From contig JALVDG010000296.1 in assembly GCA_027009095.1 (NCBI GenBank), forward strand, positions 1 through 9,250: a stretch of DNA of 9,250 nt, read 5' to 3'. The translations under genes were made by a program, and so were the position numbers. The notes beneath the pieces were generated by a model. That model saw nothing but the letters and a program-made list of their open reading frames with translations, did no database searches and was not told where the DNA came from. This stretch comes from Thiotrichaceae bacterium. GTDB lineage: Bacteria; Pseudomonadota; Gammaproteobacteria; Thiotrichales; Thiotrichaceae. Below are positions 1 through 6,363 of this stretch, one piece after another (positions within the stretch are counted from its first letter, which is position 1; every line of letters begins with the position of its first letter).

Positions 1-528
1 ACGCCCTATCAACTCAGTAAATTAGCCGCTGATAATGTGTTACGCAAGTTACCCATCTCATGGTTTATTTTACGTCCTTCCCTTGTTTACGGAAAAGGTG
101 GTGCGAGCCTAGCCCTATTTAAACGCCTTGCTAAACTCCCTATTATTCCATTGCCTGATGCAGGAAAACAAAAGATCCAACCCATTTATATTGATGATTT
201 AGTCGCAACCGTTATCCAATGTTTACACGCTACTAATAATCAACAAACTATTGATGTCGTTGGTCCTAAAGCCATTAGCCTTGCTGACTATCTTCAAGCA
301 ATACGAACCGCACAAAATAAACCTAAAGCCATCATCGTCAATATACCTAGCACCTTCTTATTGCCACTATCCAACTTAGGAAAACAACTATTTCCTTTAA
401 TGCATCCCGATAATTTACGCATGTTGCAACAGGGGAATACCGCAGATGTTAAACCACTGGTTCATTTTTTAGGGCGCAAACCACTCGACATTAATACGGC
501 TATGTTAAAAATGGAGAATGTAAAATGA
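1..528 (+). CDS. NAD(P)-dependent epimerase/dehydratase-type SDR protein (5' end missing)
   Basis: The frame is open from base 1, so the gene begins before the window. The GTG at 37 is internal, because the residues before it carry conserved family sequence. About 175 C-terminal residues are visible. The fragment opens with TPYQLSK, which fits the YxxxK catalytic motif of extended or atypical short-chain dehydrogenases (Tyr3 and Lys7 of the fragment). It continues with ILRPSLVYG (23-31) and IQPIYIDDLV (59-68), both typical of NAD(P)-sugar-epimerase-like and NDUFA9-like proteins. The N-terminal glycine-rich nucleotide-binding motif would lie upstream and is not seen. The stop codon overlaps the start of the DUF2269 gene as ATGA, so the two are probably translationally coupled in one operon with the DUF4166 gene. 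The substrate cannot be told from sequence. The sense strand is C-rich, unlike the leu genes. Confidence 0.85.
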   Translation, partial: TPYQLSKLAADNVLRKLPISWFILRPSLVYGKGGASLALFKRLAKLPIIPLPDAGKQKIQPIYIDDLVATVIQCLHATNNQQTIDVVGPKAISLADYLQAIRTAQNKPKAIIVNIPSTFLLPLSNLGKQLFPLMHPDNLRMLQQGNTADVKPLVHFLGRKPLDINTAMLKMENVK

Positions 529-992
529 CGTATCTACTGATTAAATACATCCATATTATCAGCATGGTACTACTATTCGGTACAGGGCTAGGCAGTGCCT
601 TTTACAAATGGATGGCAGACAATAGTCGCCGCGTTTCACCTATTGCTGTCACTAATTGTCATGTTGTTTTAGCCGATTGGATATTCACTACACCAACGAT
701 CATTATTCAACCATTAACGGGTATCTGGATGCTAAACATCGCCCATATTCCACTAAGCACACCTTGGGTTGTGATAAGCCTAGCCTTATACGCCTTTGCA
801 GGATGTTGTTGGATCCCCGTGGTCTGGCTACAAATTCGCATGAAAAAACTATCTTGTCTTGCCGATGAAACACAAAGCGAATTACCCAAACTTTATTGGC
901 ACTACGCTCGCATTTGGTTTTGGCTCGGTGTACCTGCATTTATCGCGATGATTTCTATTGTCTTCATCATGGTCTTAAAACCCACTTTTTAG
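525..992 (+). CDS. DUF2269-type integral membrane protein
   Basis: This 155-residue, very hydrophobic protein has four likely membrane helices (about 5-26, 45-72, 80-103 and 129-151). I assign it to DUF2269 from the N-terminal pattern KYIHI...LLFGTGLGSAFY, the DWIFTTP segment near 51-57 and the family-like length. His10 in helix 1 is the obvious candidate functional residue. The start ATG (525) overlaps the previous gene's stop and has GGAG 8 bases upstream (513-516), so the start is well supported. The next gene begins 10 bp after the stop. No biochemical role is established for the family to my knowledge. The fold resembles the HemJ/CopD-like four-helix proteins, and both this protein and the HemJ-like protein nearby end in a similar 'IMV..KP.F' tail. 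A role in electron transfer or heme biology is only a guess. Confidence 0.8.
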   Translation: MTYLLIKYIHIISMVLLFGTGLGSAFYKWMADNSRRVSPIAVTNCHVVLADWIFTTPTIIIQPLTGIWMLNIAHIPLSTPWVVISLALYAFAGCCWIPVVWLQIRMKKLSCLADETQSELPKLYWHYARIWFWLGVPAFIAMISIVFIMVLKPTF

Positions 993-1002
993 GAGAGAAA
1001 TA

Positions 1003-1599
1003 ATGACAACATCACTTATGCAACAAGCTCTTGGCTCACAATGGCAAGATTTACCTGTCTCGCTACAAGCTCACTATCAAGAAACAACAAATATGGATAT
1101 TGGCACATTGGATATTGATTACCCTCGCGCGATGCAACCTTATTTAAGCCTGATGAGATTAATGGGCGCACTGGTCAATCAACGCGGAAAAAACGTACCT
1201 ACCACCGTCGAAAAGTACATGCAAGATGATACTCAATACTGGAAACGCAGCATCAGCTTCCCCAATGGAAAAACAATCTACTTCAAAAGCCACTGGGTTT
1301 ATGCAAAAGGCAATGAGCTGATAGAATACATCAATCCTATCCTCGGCCTACGCATGGCAGTCTCCGTTAAAGACAAACAACTCCATTACTCAGGAAAAAG
1401 CTATGTAGTTAAATTAGGAAAATTCTTGCTCCCAATACCTGAGTGGCTAGTATTAGGACACACAACGATTGTGGAAACGGCTTTAAGTGATAATGAATTT
1501 GCGATGGATTTTAGAATGACACATCCAATCTTCGGAGAAGTATTTAGCTATGCAGGTACATTTAAAACTAAAACCATGTCATGTACCAAAAGAAGCTAG
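1003..1599 (+). CDS. DUF4166 domain-containing protein
   Basis: This 198-residue soluble protein has no signal peptide or membrane helix. I recognise the DUF4166 pattern along its whole length: an N-terminal 'LG..W..L....HY' segment, a glycine-rich NQRGKNVPTTVEKY stretch near 58-71, a W-K-R motif near 80, LPIPEWLVLG in the second half, and a C-terminal HPIFGEVFSYAGTF block. DUF4166 also occurs fused to or beside SDR/epimerase proteins, which fits the genes just upstream. Molecular function is unknown. AGGAG at 991-995 overlaps the previous stop codon and lies 7 bases before the ATG, a strong ribosome site. It is probably the last gene of the three-gene operon, since a transposon-like element and then a convergent gene follow. 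Confidence 0.78.
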   Translation: MTTSLMQQALGSQWQDLPVSLQAHYQETTNMDIGTLDIDYPRAMQPYLSLMRLMGALVNQRGKNVPTTVEKYMQDDTQYWKRSISFPNGKTIYFKSHWVYAKGNELIEYINPILGLRMAVSVKDKQLHYSGKSYVVKLGKFLLPIPEWLVLGHTTIVETALSDNEFAMDFRMTHPIFGEVFSYAGTFKTKTMSCTKRS

Positions 1600-1667
1600 A
1601 TAACTCAATTTTATCTGCAGCAGAATCTATTGGCTAGAACTCAACAATGCCTCGTTCTTCTCTATAT

Positions 1668-1827
1668 CCTGAATCCGTGACTTCACTATGGCACAGTGAA
1701 TAGATTATTGATTCATCATGGGTATTAAAATACTCGCTTAACTTAGGGGTGAAACTAAGATTTTTTTAAATTCCGCTAAACCAACACCTTATTCCCCTGT
1801 TATCTGCATTGAAGTTACGGATTCAGG
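1668..1827. mobile_element. MITE-like element A, 160 bp, with terminal inverted repeats and 5-bp direct repeats
   Basis: The left end reads CCTGAATCCGTGACTTCA (1668-1685). The right end (1810-1827) is its reverse complement with one mismatch, 17 of 18. Both ends are flanked directly by TATAT (1663-1667 and 1828-1832), which looks like a target-site duplication. The roughly 124-bp interior holds no meaningful open frame, so the element could not move itself and would depend on a transposase elsewhere. Ends starting with CC and a duplication of 4-5 bp would suit the IS1380 family, but I cannot confirm the parent. The TATAT repeat is low complexity and could be chance. It lies between the convergent DUF4166 and hemJ-type genes, where an insertion is unlikely to harm either. 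The rest of the 1600-1864 gap shows no gene or clear terminator. Confidence 0.72.
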
Positions 1828-1864
1828 TATATTTCATGTTTTTTAAGGAAGGTAGCATTGTCGA

Positions 1865-2281
1865 TTAAAATGGCTTAACAACAACCATGATCAAAATAAC
1901 CAAGGTAAAAAGTAAAGGCAGCTCATTTAACCATCGATAATTAAGCATGTATTCTTTTATTGTTCCTTGTTGCATTTCATTCATACGTCTTTTGCACCAA
2001 AGATGATAGACAATTAAAAACGCAACAAAGGTAAGTTTAATGTGTAACCAACCCATTGAAAGTGGCCAGTATGCTAGCCATAACCAAAGCCCTGTACCTA
2101 GTGCTAGCATCATCATTAAGCTCATAAAGCTATAGAGCTTTTTTGCCATAATTTCTAGGCGATCTACTCGTTGTCCTGCTTTTTTGCCTTCTACATAATG
2201 TACAAAAATTCTGGGTAGATAAAAAATACCTGCCATCCATGACATCACAAATAGGATATGAAATGCTTTCAGCCACAACAT
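1865..2281 (-). CDS. hemJ: HemJ-type protoporphyrinogen IX oxidase (CopD/UPF0093 family membrane protein)
   Basis: HemJ oxidises protoporphyrinogen IX to protoporphyrin IX, the penultimate step of heme synthesis, in the inner membrane of many bacteria lacking HemG or HemY. At 138 residues this protein matches the family's usual length and has four likely helices. Diagnostic sequence includes KAFHILFVMSWMAGIFYLPR (5-24, with His8), GWLHIKL (77-83, with His80 and Lys82), a YH pair at 92-93 and RWLNELP (116-122). His8 and Lys82 correspond to the conserved helix 1 histidine and helix 3 lysine of the family. The ATG has AAGGGA about 9 bases upstream. It is transcribed leftwards, convergent with the DUF4166 gene. 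Its upstream region is bounded by element B1, whose left edge lies 77 bp before the start codon. The family is clear; the oxidase activity is inferred from it. Confidence 0.85.
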   Translation of the reverse strand: MLWLKAFHILFVMSWMAGIFYLPRIFVHYVEGKKAGQRVDRLEIMAKKLYSFMSLMMMLALGTGLWLWLAYWPLSMGWLHIKLTFVAFLIVYHLWCKRRMNEMQQGTIKEYMLNYRWLNELPLLFTLVILIMVVVKPF

Positions 2282-2358
2282 TTTATGTTTCCCTTTGAAA
2301 ACTAAAAAAATAATAGACCACTGATCATATCCTATTTTGCACTTTAAAAGTGTTTATA

Positions 2359-2498
2359 ATAACTACTCAGCTTGCACTCCATTTTGCCTGATTTCTACCT
2401 TAAAAGTGCACATATGCTTATAAACTTTGCCCTTTTGCCTTTAACTCGAACAAAATAGAGCGCAATCTAAGCAGTTATTGATTATGCTGAGTAGTTAT
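2359..2498. mobile_element. MITE-like element B1, 140 bp, with 8-bp target duplication TGTTTATA
   Basis: The element carries AACTACTCAGC at 2361-2371 and its exact reverse complement at 2486-2496, extending to 14 perfect bp from 2358 to 2371 and from 2486 to 2499. It is flanked by the identical octamer TGTTTATA at 2351-2358 and 2499-2506. A second, inner right arm at 2458-2476 also pairs imperfectly with the left arm. There is no open frame of note. The right 75 bp (2422-2496) match element B2 (2884-2958) at 68 of 75 positions; the left part carries about 35 extra bases that B2 lacks. It lies 3 bp past the stop codon of the TerB-like gene and upstream of the hemJ-type gene, so its hairpins could affect termination or reading between those two minus-strand genes. 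An 8-bp duplication fits IS66-type transposition among others; the parent is not in the window. Confidence 0.88.
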
Positions 2499-2509
2499 TG
2501 TTTATATTC

Positions 2510-2722
2510 TTATTTTGCTACTTTTTCACAATCAGCGATCAAATCATCAAGTGCCTTTACAGTTGTTTTTGCTTCTTTTTTAATTTCTTTTAAAAAAGAT
2601 AATTCACTTTTATTTGCACTGCCATCAGCAAGAATAACCTTGCGAAGTATCTCTACTTCTTTGATACTAATATGTCCGTCTCCTAATGCCATTACCTTTG
2701 CTACTTGTCGCCATTCAGCCAT
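2510..2722 (-). CDS. Small TerB-like helical protein (hypothetical)
   Basis: This 70-residue protein reads MAEWRQVAKVMALGDGHISIKEVEILRKVILADGSANKSELSFLKEIKKEAK and onward. The two spaced units 'GDGHISIKEVEILRK' (14-28) and 'ADGSANKSELSFLKE' (32-46) resemble the (A)DG-x-I-xxxE repeats of TerB-like and EF-hand-like helical proteins. Most TerB-like domains are about twice this length, so this is a short version or half-domain. Lys and Glu are abundant and there is no signal peptide or membrane helix. The start is supported by GGAG about 9 bases upstream on the minus strand. It is read towards hemJ, with element B1 in between, and has element B2 135 bp upstream. I cannot assign a function; tellurite resistance should not be inferred from the fold alone. 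A plus-strand frame over the same bases lacks any protein-like pattern and looks like a shadow. Confidence 0.65.
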   Translation of the reverse strand: MAEWRQVAKVMALGDGHISIKEVEILRKVILADGSANKSELSFLKEIKKEAKTTVKALDDLIADCEKVAK

Positions 2723-2766
2723 GATTTTTCTCCAAATTGTATTAATTATATAAAATTTAATATGTT

Positions 2767-2836
2767 ATTAGGTTTTTAGCCTAATACTTCTCATTATTAG
2801 TTATTTTGTTGTCGATAACAATACTTTCCGTATTGT
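2767..2836 (-). promoter_or_regulatory. Two short inverted repeats upstream of the TerB-like gene
   Basis: ATTAGG (2767-2772) pairs with CCTAAT (2780-2785) across a 7-base loop. ACAATAC (2818-2824) pairs with GTATTGT (2830-2836) across a 5-base loop. Both lie between the TerB-like start codon and element B2, in the region that should hold the minus-strand promoter. They could be operators or leader hairpins. In such AT-rich DNA short palindromes are common, so function is uncertain. I found no convincing -35/-10 pair here. Confidence 0.25.
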
Positions 2837-2855
2837 ATTTCTTGCTTATATATTC

Positions 2856-2960
2856 GTAACTACTCAGCTTGCACTCTAATTTTAAACTCCGCCCTTTTGC
2901 CTTGAACTGGAACAAAATAGAGCGCAATCTGAGCAGTTACCGATTATGCTGAGTAGTTGC
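2856..2960. mobile_element. MITE-like element B2, 105 bp, with 8-bp target duplication ATATATTC
   Basis: AACTACTCAGC at 2858-2868 and its perfect reverse complement at 2948-2958 form the inner part of the ends, and the octamer ATATATTC lies at 2848-2855 and again at 2961-2968. These define a 105-bp element whose edges sit at the same distance from the repeats as in B1. The left arm (2858-2876) also pairs at 16 of 19 positions with an inner right arm (2920-2938), so the right side carries two nested end-like motifs. The left edge reads GTAACTACTCAG, and GTAA ends with 8-bp duplications recall IS66-family elements; this parentage is a suggestion. There is no coding capacity. Its right edge is 105 bp before the leuC start, so it may contribute promoter sequence to the leu operon. 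Confidence 0.88.
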
Positions 2961-2985
2961 ATATATTCCTAGTGAGACTTATTTT
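2957..2985 (+). promoter_or_regulatory. Candidate sigma-70 promoter for leuC straddling the element B2 edge
   Basis: TTGCAT (2957-2962) and TATTTT (2980-2985) are separated by exactly 17 bases, about 80 bp before the leuC start codon. The match is modest: 3 of 6 to the -35 consensus and 4 of 6 to the -10. If real, the -35 box spans the right edge of element B2 and its target duplication, so the insertion would have built or replaced the leu promoter. No better pair is obvious between 2961 and 3064. Confidence 0.25.
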
Positions 2986-3000
2986 TATGAAAATAATCAA

Positions 3001-3027
3001 TTAGAGTTATTACTATTAAAACAGTAA
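3001..3027 (+). promoter_or_regulatory. Leucine-codon run before leuC (possible remnant leader peptide)
   Basis: Read in this frame the bases give TTA GAG TTA TTA CTA TTA AAA CAG TAA, five leucine codons in six followed by a stop 38 bp before leuC. Leader peptides rich in leucine codons control leu operons by attenuation in enteric bacteria. However, the frame has no ATG, GTG or TTG start between the upstream stop at 2950-2952 and the run. The nearby ATG at 2987 is in another frame and stops after five codons, and no T-tailed terminator hairpin is visible before leuC. It may therefore be a decayed leader or a chance effect of AT-rich sequence. Confidence 0.2.
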
Positions 3028-3064
3028 GATCACTGCTCAGTTAAATATAAAAAGAGGGGTTCTA

Positions 3065-4495
3065 ATGGCAGCTAAGACATTATACGATAAATTATGGGAT
3101 GCCCATGTTGTACGGGAAGAGGAGGATGGTACAGCCTTGCTTTATATCGACCGTCATTTAGTGCATGAGGTCACATCACCCCAAGCATTTGAAGGTTTAA
3201 GGTTGGCAGGACGTAGTTTATGGCGCGCAAATTCCATTTTAGCAGTACCTGACCATAATGTGCCAACAACGAAACAGCATCGTGGAAATGGTACAGCAGG
3301 TATTGATGATCCTGTTGCTAAAGTTCAAGTCGAAACACTGAATAAAAACTGTGAAGATTTTAACGTTAAAGAGTTTTTGATGGATGATATTCGTCAGGGC
3401 ATCGTTCATGTTATTGGTCCAGAGCAGGGTGCTACTTTGCCAGGAATGACAGTTGTATGTGGCGATTCACATACCTCAACGCATGGTGCTTTTGGTGCAT
3501 TAGCACATGGTATTGGTACTTCTGAGGTTGAGCACGTGATGGCGACACAGTGCTTAATTCAATCAAAAATGAAAAATATGCTTATTTCTGTTGATGGAAA
3601 AGTACAAGCAGGCGTTACTGCAAAAGATATTGTATTAGCCATTATTGGTGAAATTGGTACCGCAGGTGGGACAGGCTATGCAATAGAGTTTGCAGGAGAG
3701 GCTATCCGTGACCTATCTATCGAAGGACGCATGACCGTTTGCAATATGGCAATTGAGGCAGGTGCGCGTGCAGGAATGATTGCGGTCGATCAAACAACGA
3801 TTGATTATATTAAAGGTCGTCCTTTTGCGCCAACAGGTGAAACGTGGGATAAAGCAGTAGAAGCTTGGCAAGATTTAGTATCCGATGACGACGCTGAGTT
3901 CGATTTAGTGGTACGTTTAGATGCAGCTAAAATTGAACCTCAAGTCACATGGGGAACATCGCCAGAAATGGTATTGCCAATTAGTGCAACAATTCCTAAT
4001 CCCGCAGATGAAACAGATGCAGTAAAAAGTAATGGTATTCAAGCAGCACTCGAGTATATGGGCTTAAAAGCAGGTGAAGCGATTGATAATATTAACGTCG
4101 ATAAGGTGTTTATCGGTTCGTGTACAAACTCTCGTATTGAAGATATACGTGAAGCAGCAAAGATTGCTCAAGGTAATAAAGTAGCGAAAAATATTAAACT
4201 AGCAATGGTTGTACCAGGTTCTGGCTTGGTAAAACATCAAGCAGAAGAAGAGGGCTTGGATAAGATATTTATTGATGCTGGTTTTGAATGGCGCGAGCCA
4301 GGTTGTTCGATGTGTTTGGCGATGAATGCAGATCGCTTAGAGCCAGGGGAGCGATGTGCATCGACCTCCAACCGTAACTTTGAAGGTCGTCAAGGACAAG
4401 GAGGGCGCACACATTTGGTCAGCCCTGCAATGGCAGCAGCAGCAGCGATTCATGGTCATTTTATTGACATTAGAACATTGGCTAAGGAGGCGTAA
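3065..4495 (+). CDS. leuC: 3-isopropylmalate dehydratase, large subunit
   Basis: LeuC with LeuD forms isopropylmalate isomerase, which converts 2-isopropylmalate to 3-isopropylmalate in leucine synthesis in the cytoplasm. The 476 residues cover the whole aconitase-type catalytic subunit (E. coli LeuC is 466). The three cysteines expected to hold the [4Fe-4S] cluster are visible: Cys353 in [12 protein letters not shown], and Cys414 and Cys417 in [11 protein letters not shown]. Other family blocks are VPDHNVPT (61-68), [12 protein letters not shown] (133-144) and [11 protein letters not shown] (434-444). The ATG is preceded by AGAGGGG about 5 bases upstream and the protein starts at the usual point ([15 protein letters not shown]). 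It is the first gene of leuCDB; leuA is not next to it. The sense strand is G-rich, opposite to the genes at the left of the window. Confidence 0.98.
   Translation: MAAKTLYDKLWDAHVVREEEDGTALLYIDRHLVHEVTSPQAFEGLRLAGRSLWRANSILAVPDHNVPTTKQHRGNGTAGIDDPVAKVQVETLNKNCEDFNVKEFLMDDIRQGIVHVIGPEQGATLPGMTVVCGDSHTSTHGAFGALAHGIGTSEVEHVMATQCLIQSKMKNMLISVDGKVQAGVTAKDIVLAIIGEIGTAGGTGYAIEFAGEAIRDLSIEGRMTVCNMAIEAGARAGMIAVDQTTIDYIKGRPFAPTGETWDKAVEAWQDLVSDDDAEFDLVVRLDAAKIEPQVTWGTSPEMVLPISATIPNPADETDAVKSNGIQAALEYMGLKAGEAIDNINVDKVFIGSCTNSRIEDIREAAKIAQGNKVAKNIKLAMVVPGSGLVKHQAEEEGLDKIFIDAGFEWREPGCSMCLAMNADRLEPGERCASTSNRNFEGRQGQGGRTHLVSPAMAAAAAIHGHFIDIRTLAKEA
4484..4490 (+). promoter_or_regulatory. Strong Shine-Dalgarno site for leuD inside the leuC 3' end
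   Basis: AAGGAGG lies 7 bases before the leuD ATG, within the last codons of leuC. With only two bases between the leuC stop and the leuD start, this favours coupled, near-equal translation of the two isomerase subunits. Confidence 0.85.
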
Positions 4496-4497
4496 TC

Positions 4498-5136
4498 ATG
4501 GAAAAATTTACAGTACATAAAGGCATAGTCGTCCCTTTGGATAGAGCAAATGTTGATACGGATGCCATTATCCCTAAACAATATCTAAAATCAGTCAAGA
4601 AAAGTGGTTTTGGTCCTACTTTATTTGATGACTGGCGTTATAAAGTGGCAGGCGAGCCAGGAATGGATCACAGCAAGCGAGAGCTTCATAAAGACTTTGT
4701 GTTAAATCAAGCTCGGTATCAAGGTGGTTCCATTTTGTTAGCGCGTGAAAATTTTGGTTGTGGATCATCACGTGAGCATGCCGTTTGGGCTTTGACAGAC
4801 TATGGCTTTCGTACAATAATCGCGCCTAGCTATGCTGATATATTTTTTAATAATAGCTTTAAAAATGGCTTGTTACCCATTGTTTTATCAGAACAAATTG
4901 TTGATGCAATATTTTCAGAAATAGCATCAACAGATACTTATGAGCTTACGATTGATCTTGAAAAACAAGAAGTCATTACGCCAACAGGAGAAGTATTTTC
5001 TTTTGAAATAGATGCCTTTAGAAAGCACTGCATGTTAAATGGGTTGGATGATATAGGGCTAACTTTGCAGTATGCGGATGATATTCGTGCTTATGAAGAA
5101 AAACGCAAACAAGAAGCTCCTTGGTTGTTTGCATAA
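4498..5136 (+). CDS. leuD: 3-isopropylmalate dehydratase, small subunit
   Basis: LeuD is the swivelling substrate-recognition subunit that pairs with LeuC. At 212 residues it is of the usual bacterial length (about 200). Conserved blocks are complete: [13 protein letters not shown] (18-30), [18 protein letters not shown] (82-99) and [19 protein letters not shown] (109-127), the last carrying substrate-binding loop residues. The start follows the leuC stop by two bases and uses the AAGGAGG site in leuC. leuB follows after 37 bp. Some Pseudomonas genomes have a methyltransferase gene between leuD and leuB; here there is none. No abnormal feature is seen. Confidence 0.98.
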   Translation: MEKFTVHKGIVVPLDRANVDTDAIIPKQYLKSVKKSGFGPTLFDDWRYKVAGEPGMDHSKRELHKDFVLNQARYQGGSILLARENFGCGSSREHAVWALTDYGFRTIIAPSYADIFFNNSFKNGLLPIVLSEQIVDAIFSEIASTDTYELTIDLEKQEVITPTGEVFSFEIDAFRKHCMLNGLDDIGLTLQYADDIRAYEEKRKQEAPWLFA

Positions 5137-5173
5137 GTAAATATCCCCTTTAAATAATTGACTTGGAATAAAA

Positions 5174-6253
5174 ATGACACAGAAAATTCTTGTTTTACCT
5201 GGTGATGGTATTGGAAAAGAGATTGTTGCAGAAGCGATTAAAGTAATTGATGTATTAAGCGCCGACTTTGGTCTAGACGTTGAGCTAGAGTACGCTGATA
5301 TTGGTGGCGCAGCCTATGATGCATCTGGTCACCCTTATCCAGAAGATACAAAGAAAAAAGCGGCAACAGCAGATGCTATTTTATTAGGAGCAGTTGGTGG
5401 CTATCAGTATGAAGATTTGCCGCGCGAATTACGTCCAGAGCGTGGTTTATTAGCCATTCGTGAAGATCTAGACTTGTTTTCAAACTTACGCCCTGCAATT
5501 TTAAACGAGACATTAGCAGATGCTTCTTCTCTTCGTCCTGAGGTGGTTGCCGGCTTAGATATTATGATCGTTCGGGAGCTAACAGGAGGTATTTATTTTG
5601 GACAACCTCGTGCAATTGAAACGAATGAAAGTGGTGAGCGTTTTGCTTATAACACAATGGTTTATAAAGAATCTGAAATAGAGCGTATTGCTCACTCAGC
5701 ATTTAAAATCGCAATGCAACGTGGCAAGCGTTTATGCTCTGTTGATAAAGCAAATGTGTTAGAAGTTTCTGAATTATGGCGTGAAGTAGTTATCCGTGTA
5801 TCAGCAGAATATCCAGAAGTTGAGCTAAGTCATATGTACGTTGATAATGCGGCAATGCAATTAGTAAAAGAACCAAAACAGTTTGACGTGATTGTTACAG
5901 GTAATCTATTTGGTGATATTTTATCCGATGCAGCAGCAATGCTAACAGGATCAATCGGTATGCTACCTTCAGCATCACTTAATGCTAGTGGTATGGGTAT
6001 GTATGAGCCAATACATGGCTCTGCTCCCGATATAGAGGGTCAAAATATTGCCAATCCTCTAGCAACGATAATGTCTGTGAGCATGATGTTGCGTTATTCA
6101 CTGGACAATGCAGCGTTAGCTCAAAAAATTGATGATGCTGTTAATAAGGTGCTGGAGCAAGGTTATCGAACAGCTGATATTTATGTCGATGGCATGAAAC
6201 AAGTAACGACAACTGAGATGGGTAATGCAGTTGTCGCGGCTTTAAAAGCATAA
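5174..6253 (+). CDS. leuB: 3-isopropylmalate dehydrogenase
   Basis: LeuB oxidises and decarboxylates 3-isopropylmalate with NAD+ and a divalent metal to 2-oxoisocaproate, the last dedicated step before transamination to leucine. The 359 residues match the family length. Visible motifs are LPGDGIGKE (8-16), the substrate-binding SNLRPA (103-108), [11 protein letters not shown] (133-143, with Arg134 and Tyr141), the catalytic lysine in DKANVL (Lys192), Asp224 in VDNAAMQL, and the metal ligands Asp248 and Asp252 in [10 protein letters not shown]. The NAD-specific loop [15 protein letters not shown] lies at 281-295. The ribosome site is weak (TGGAA about 6-9 bases upstream), so leuB may be translated less than leuD. 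It probably belongs to the leuCD transcript. Confidence 0.98.
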   Translation: MTQKILVLPGDGIGKEIVAEAIKVIDVLSADFGLDVELEYADIGGAAYDASGHPYPEDTKKKAATADAILLGAVGGYQYEDLPRELRPERGLLAIREDLDLFSNLRPAILNETLADASSLRPEVVAGLDIMIVRELTGGIYFGQPRAIETNESGERFAYNTMVYKESEIERIAHSAFKIAMQRGKRLCSVDKANVLEVSELWREVVIRVSAEYPEVELSHMYVDNAAMQLVKEPKQFDVIVTGNLFGDILSDAAAMLTGSIGMLPSASLNASGMGMYEPIHGSAPDIEGQNIANPLATIMSVSMMLRYSLDNAALAQKIDDAVNKVLEQGYRTADIYVDGMKQVTTTEMGNAVVAALKA

Positions 6254-6301
6254 CAATTTAAAGTATCTAGAGTAATTAAATAACTTTAGTTTATTTTAGA
6301 G

Positions 6302-6307
6302 TATAAT
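6302..6307 (+). promoter_or_regulatory. Candidate -10 box of an asd promoter
   Basis: A perfect TATAAT lies 57 bp before the asd start in the 110-bp leuB-asd gap. No good -35 box lies 16-18 bases upstream (AATAAC or similar), so the promoter would be weak or activator dependent. The gap shows no clear T-tailed terminator, so some leuB readthrough into asd is likely. No lysine riboswitch is visible, and the gap is too short for one. Confidence 0.4.
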
Positions 6308-6363
6308 TTTTTAAATAGGGCTTTTTATTAGTCAAAGTCCTTTGAAATTTAAGGTTTAGAAAA

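Noticed and set aside
656..939. Overlapping frames inside the DUF2269 gene on both strands
   Set aside because: They are shadows; the DUF2269 frame has a clear start, family pattern and operon spacing.
2340..2352. Palindrome CACTTT-A-AAAGTG upstream of the hemJ-type gene
   Set aside because: It has a one-base centre and overlaps the start of the element B1 target duplication. It is too short and AT-rich to call an operator without comparison.
2478..2753. Plus-strand 91-codon frame
   Set aside because: It lies antisense over the TerB-like gene and part of element B1, has no protein-like motif or ribosome site, and is best seen as a shadow.
3032..3040. ACTGCTCAG before leuC, matching the inner arm of element B
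   Set aside because: Nine bases with no matching second end or duplication; it could be a chance match or a worn remnant, and cannot be told apart by eye.
2300..3064. Possible replication origin, from the C-to-G skew turn, AT richness, repeats and a near DnaA box (minus-strand TTATCGACA at 2809-2817)
   Set aside because: Only one box, with a mismatch in the core, and no dnaA, gyrB, rpmH or other origin genes nearby. The repeats are explained by transposon-like elements.
4616..4816. Minus-strand frame inside leuD, and likewise 6462-6650 inside asd
   Set aside because: Both are antisense to strongly conserved enzymes and show no independent coding signs.
6259..6288. TAAAGT/ACTTTA inverted repeat after leuB as a terminator
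   Set aside because: Six AT-rich pairs with an 18-base loop and no direct T-tail.
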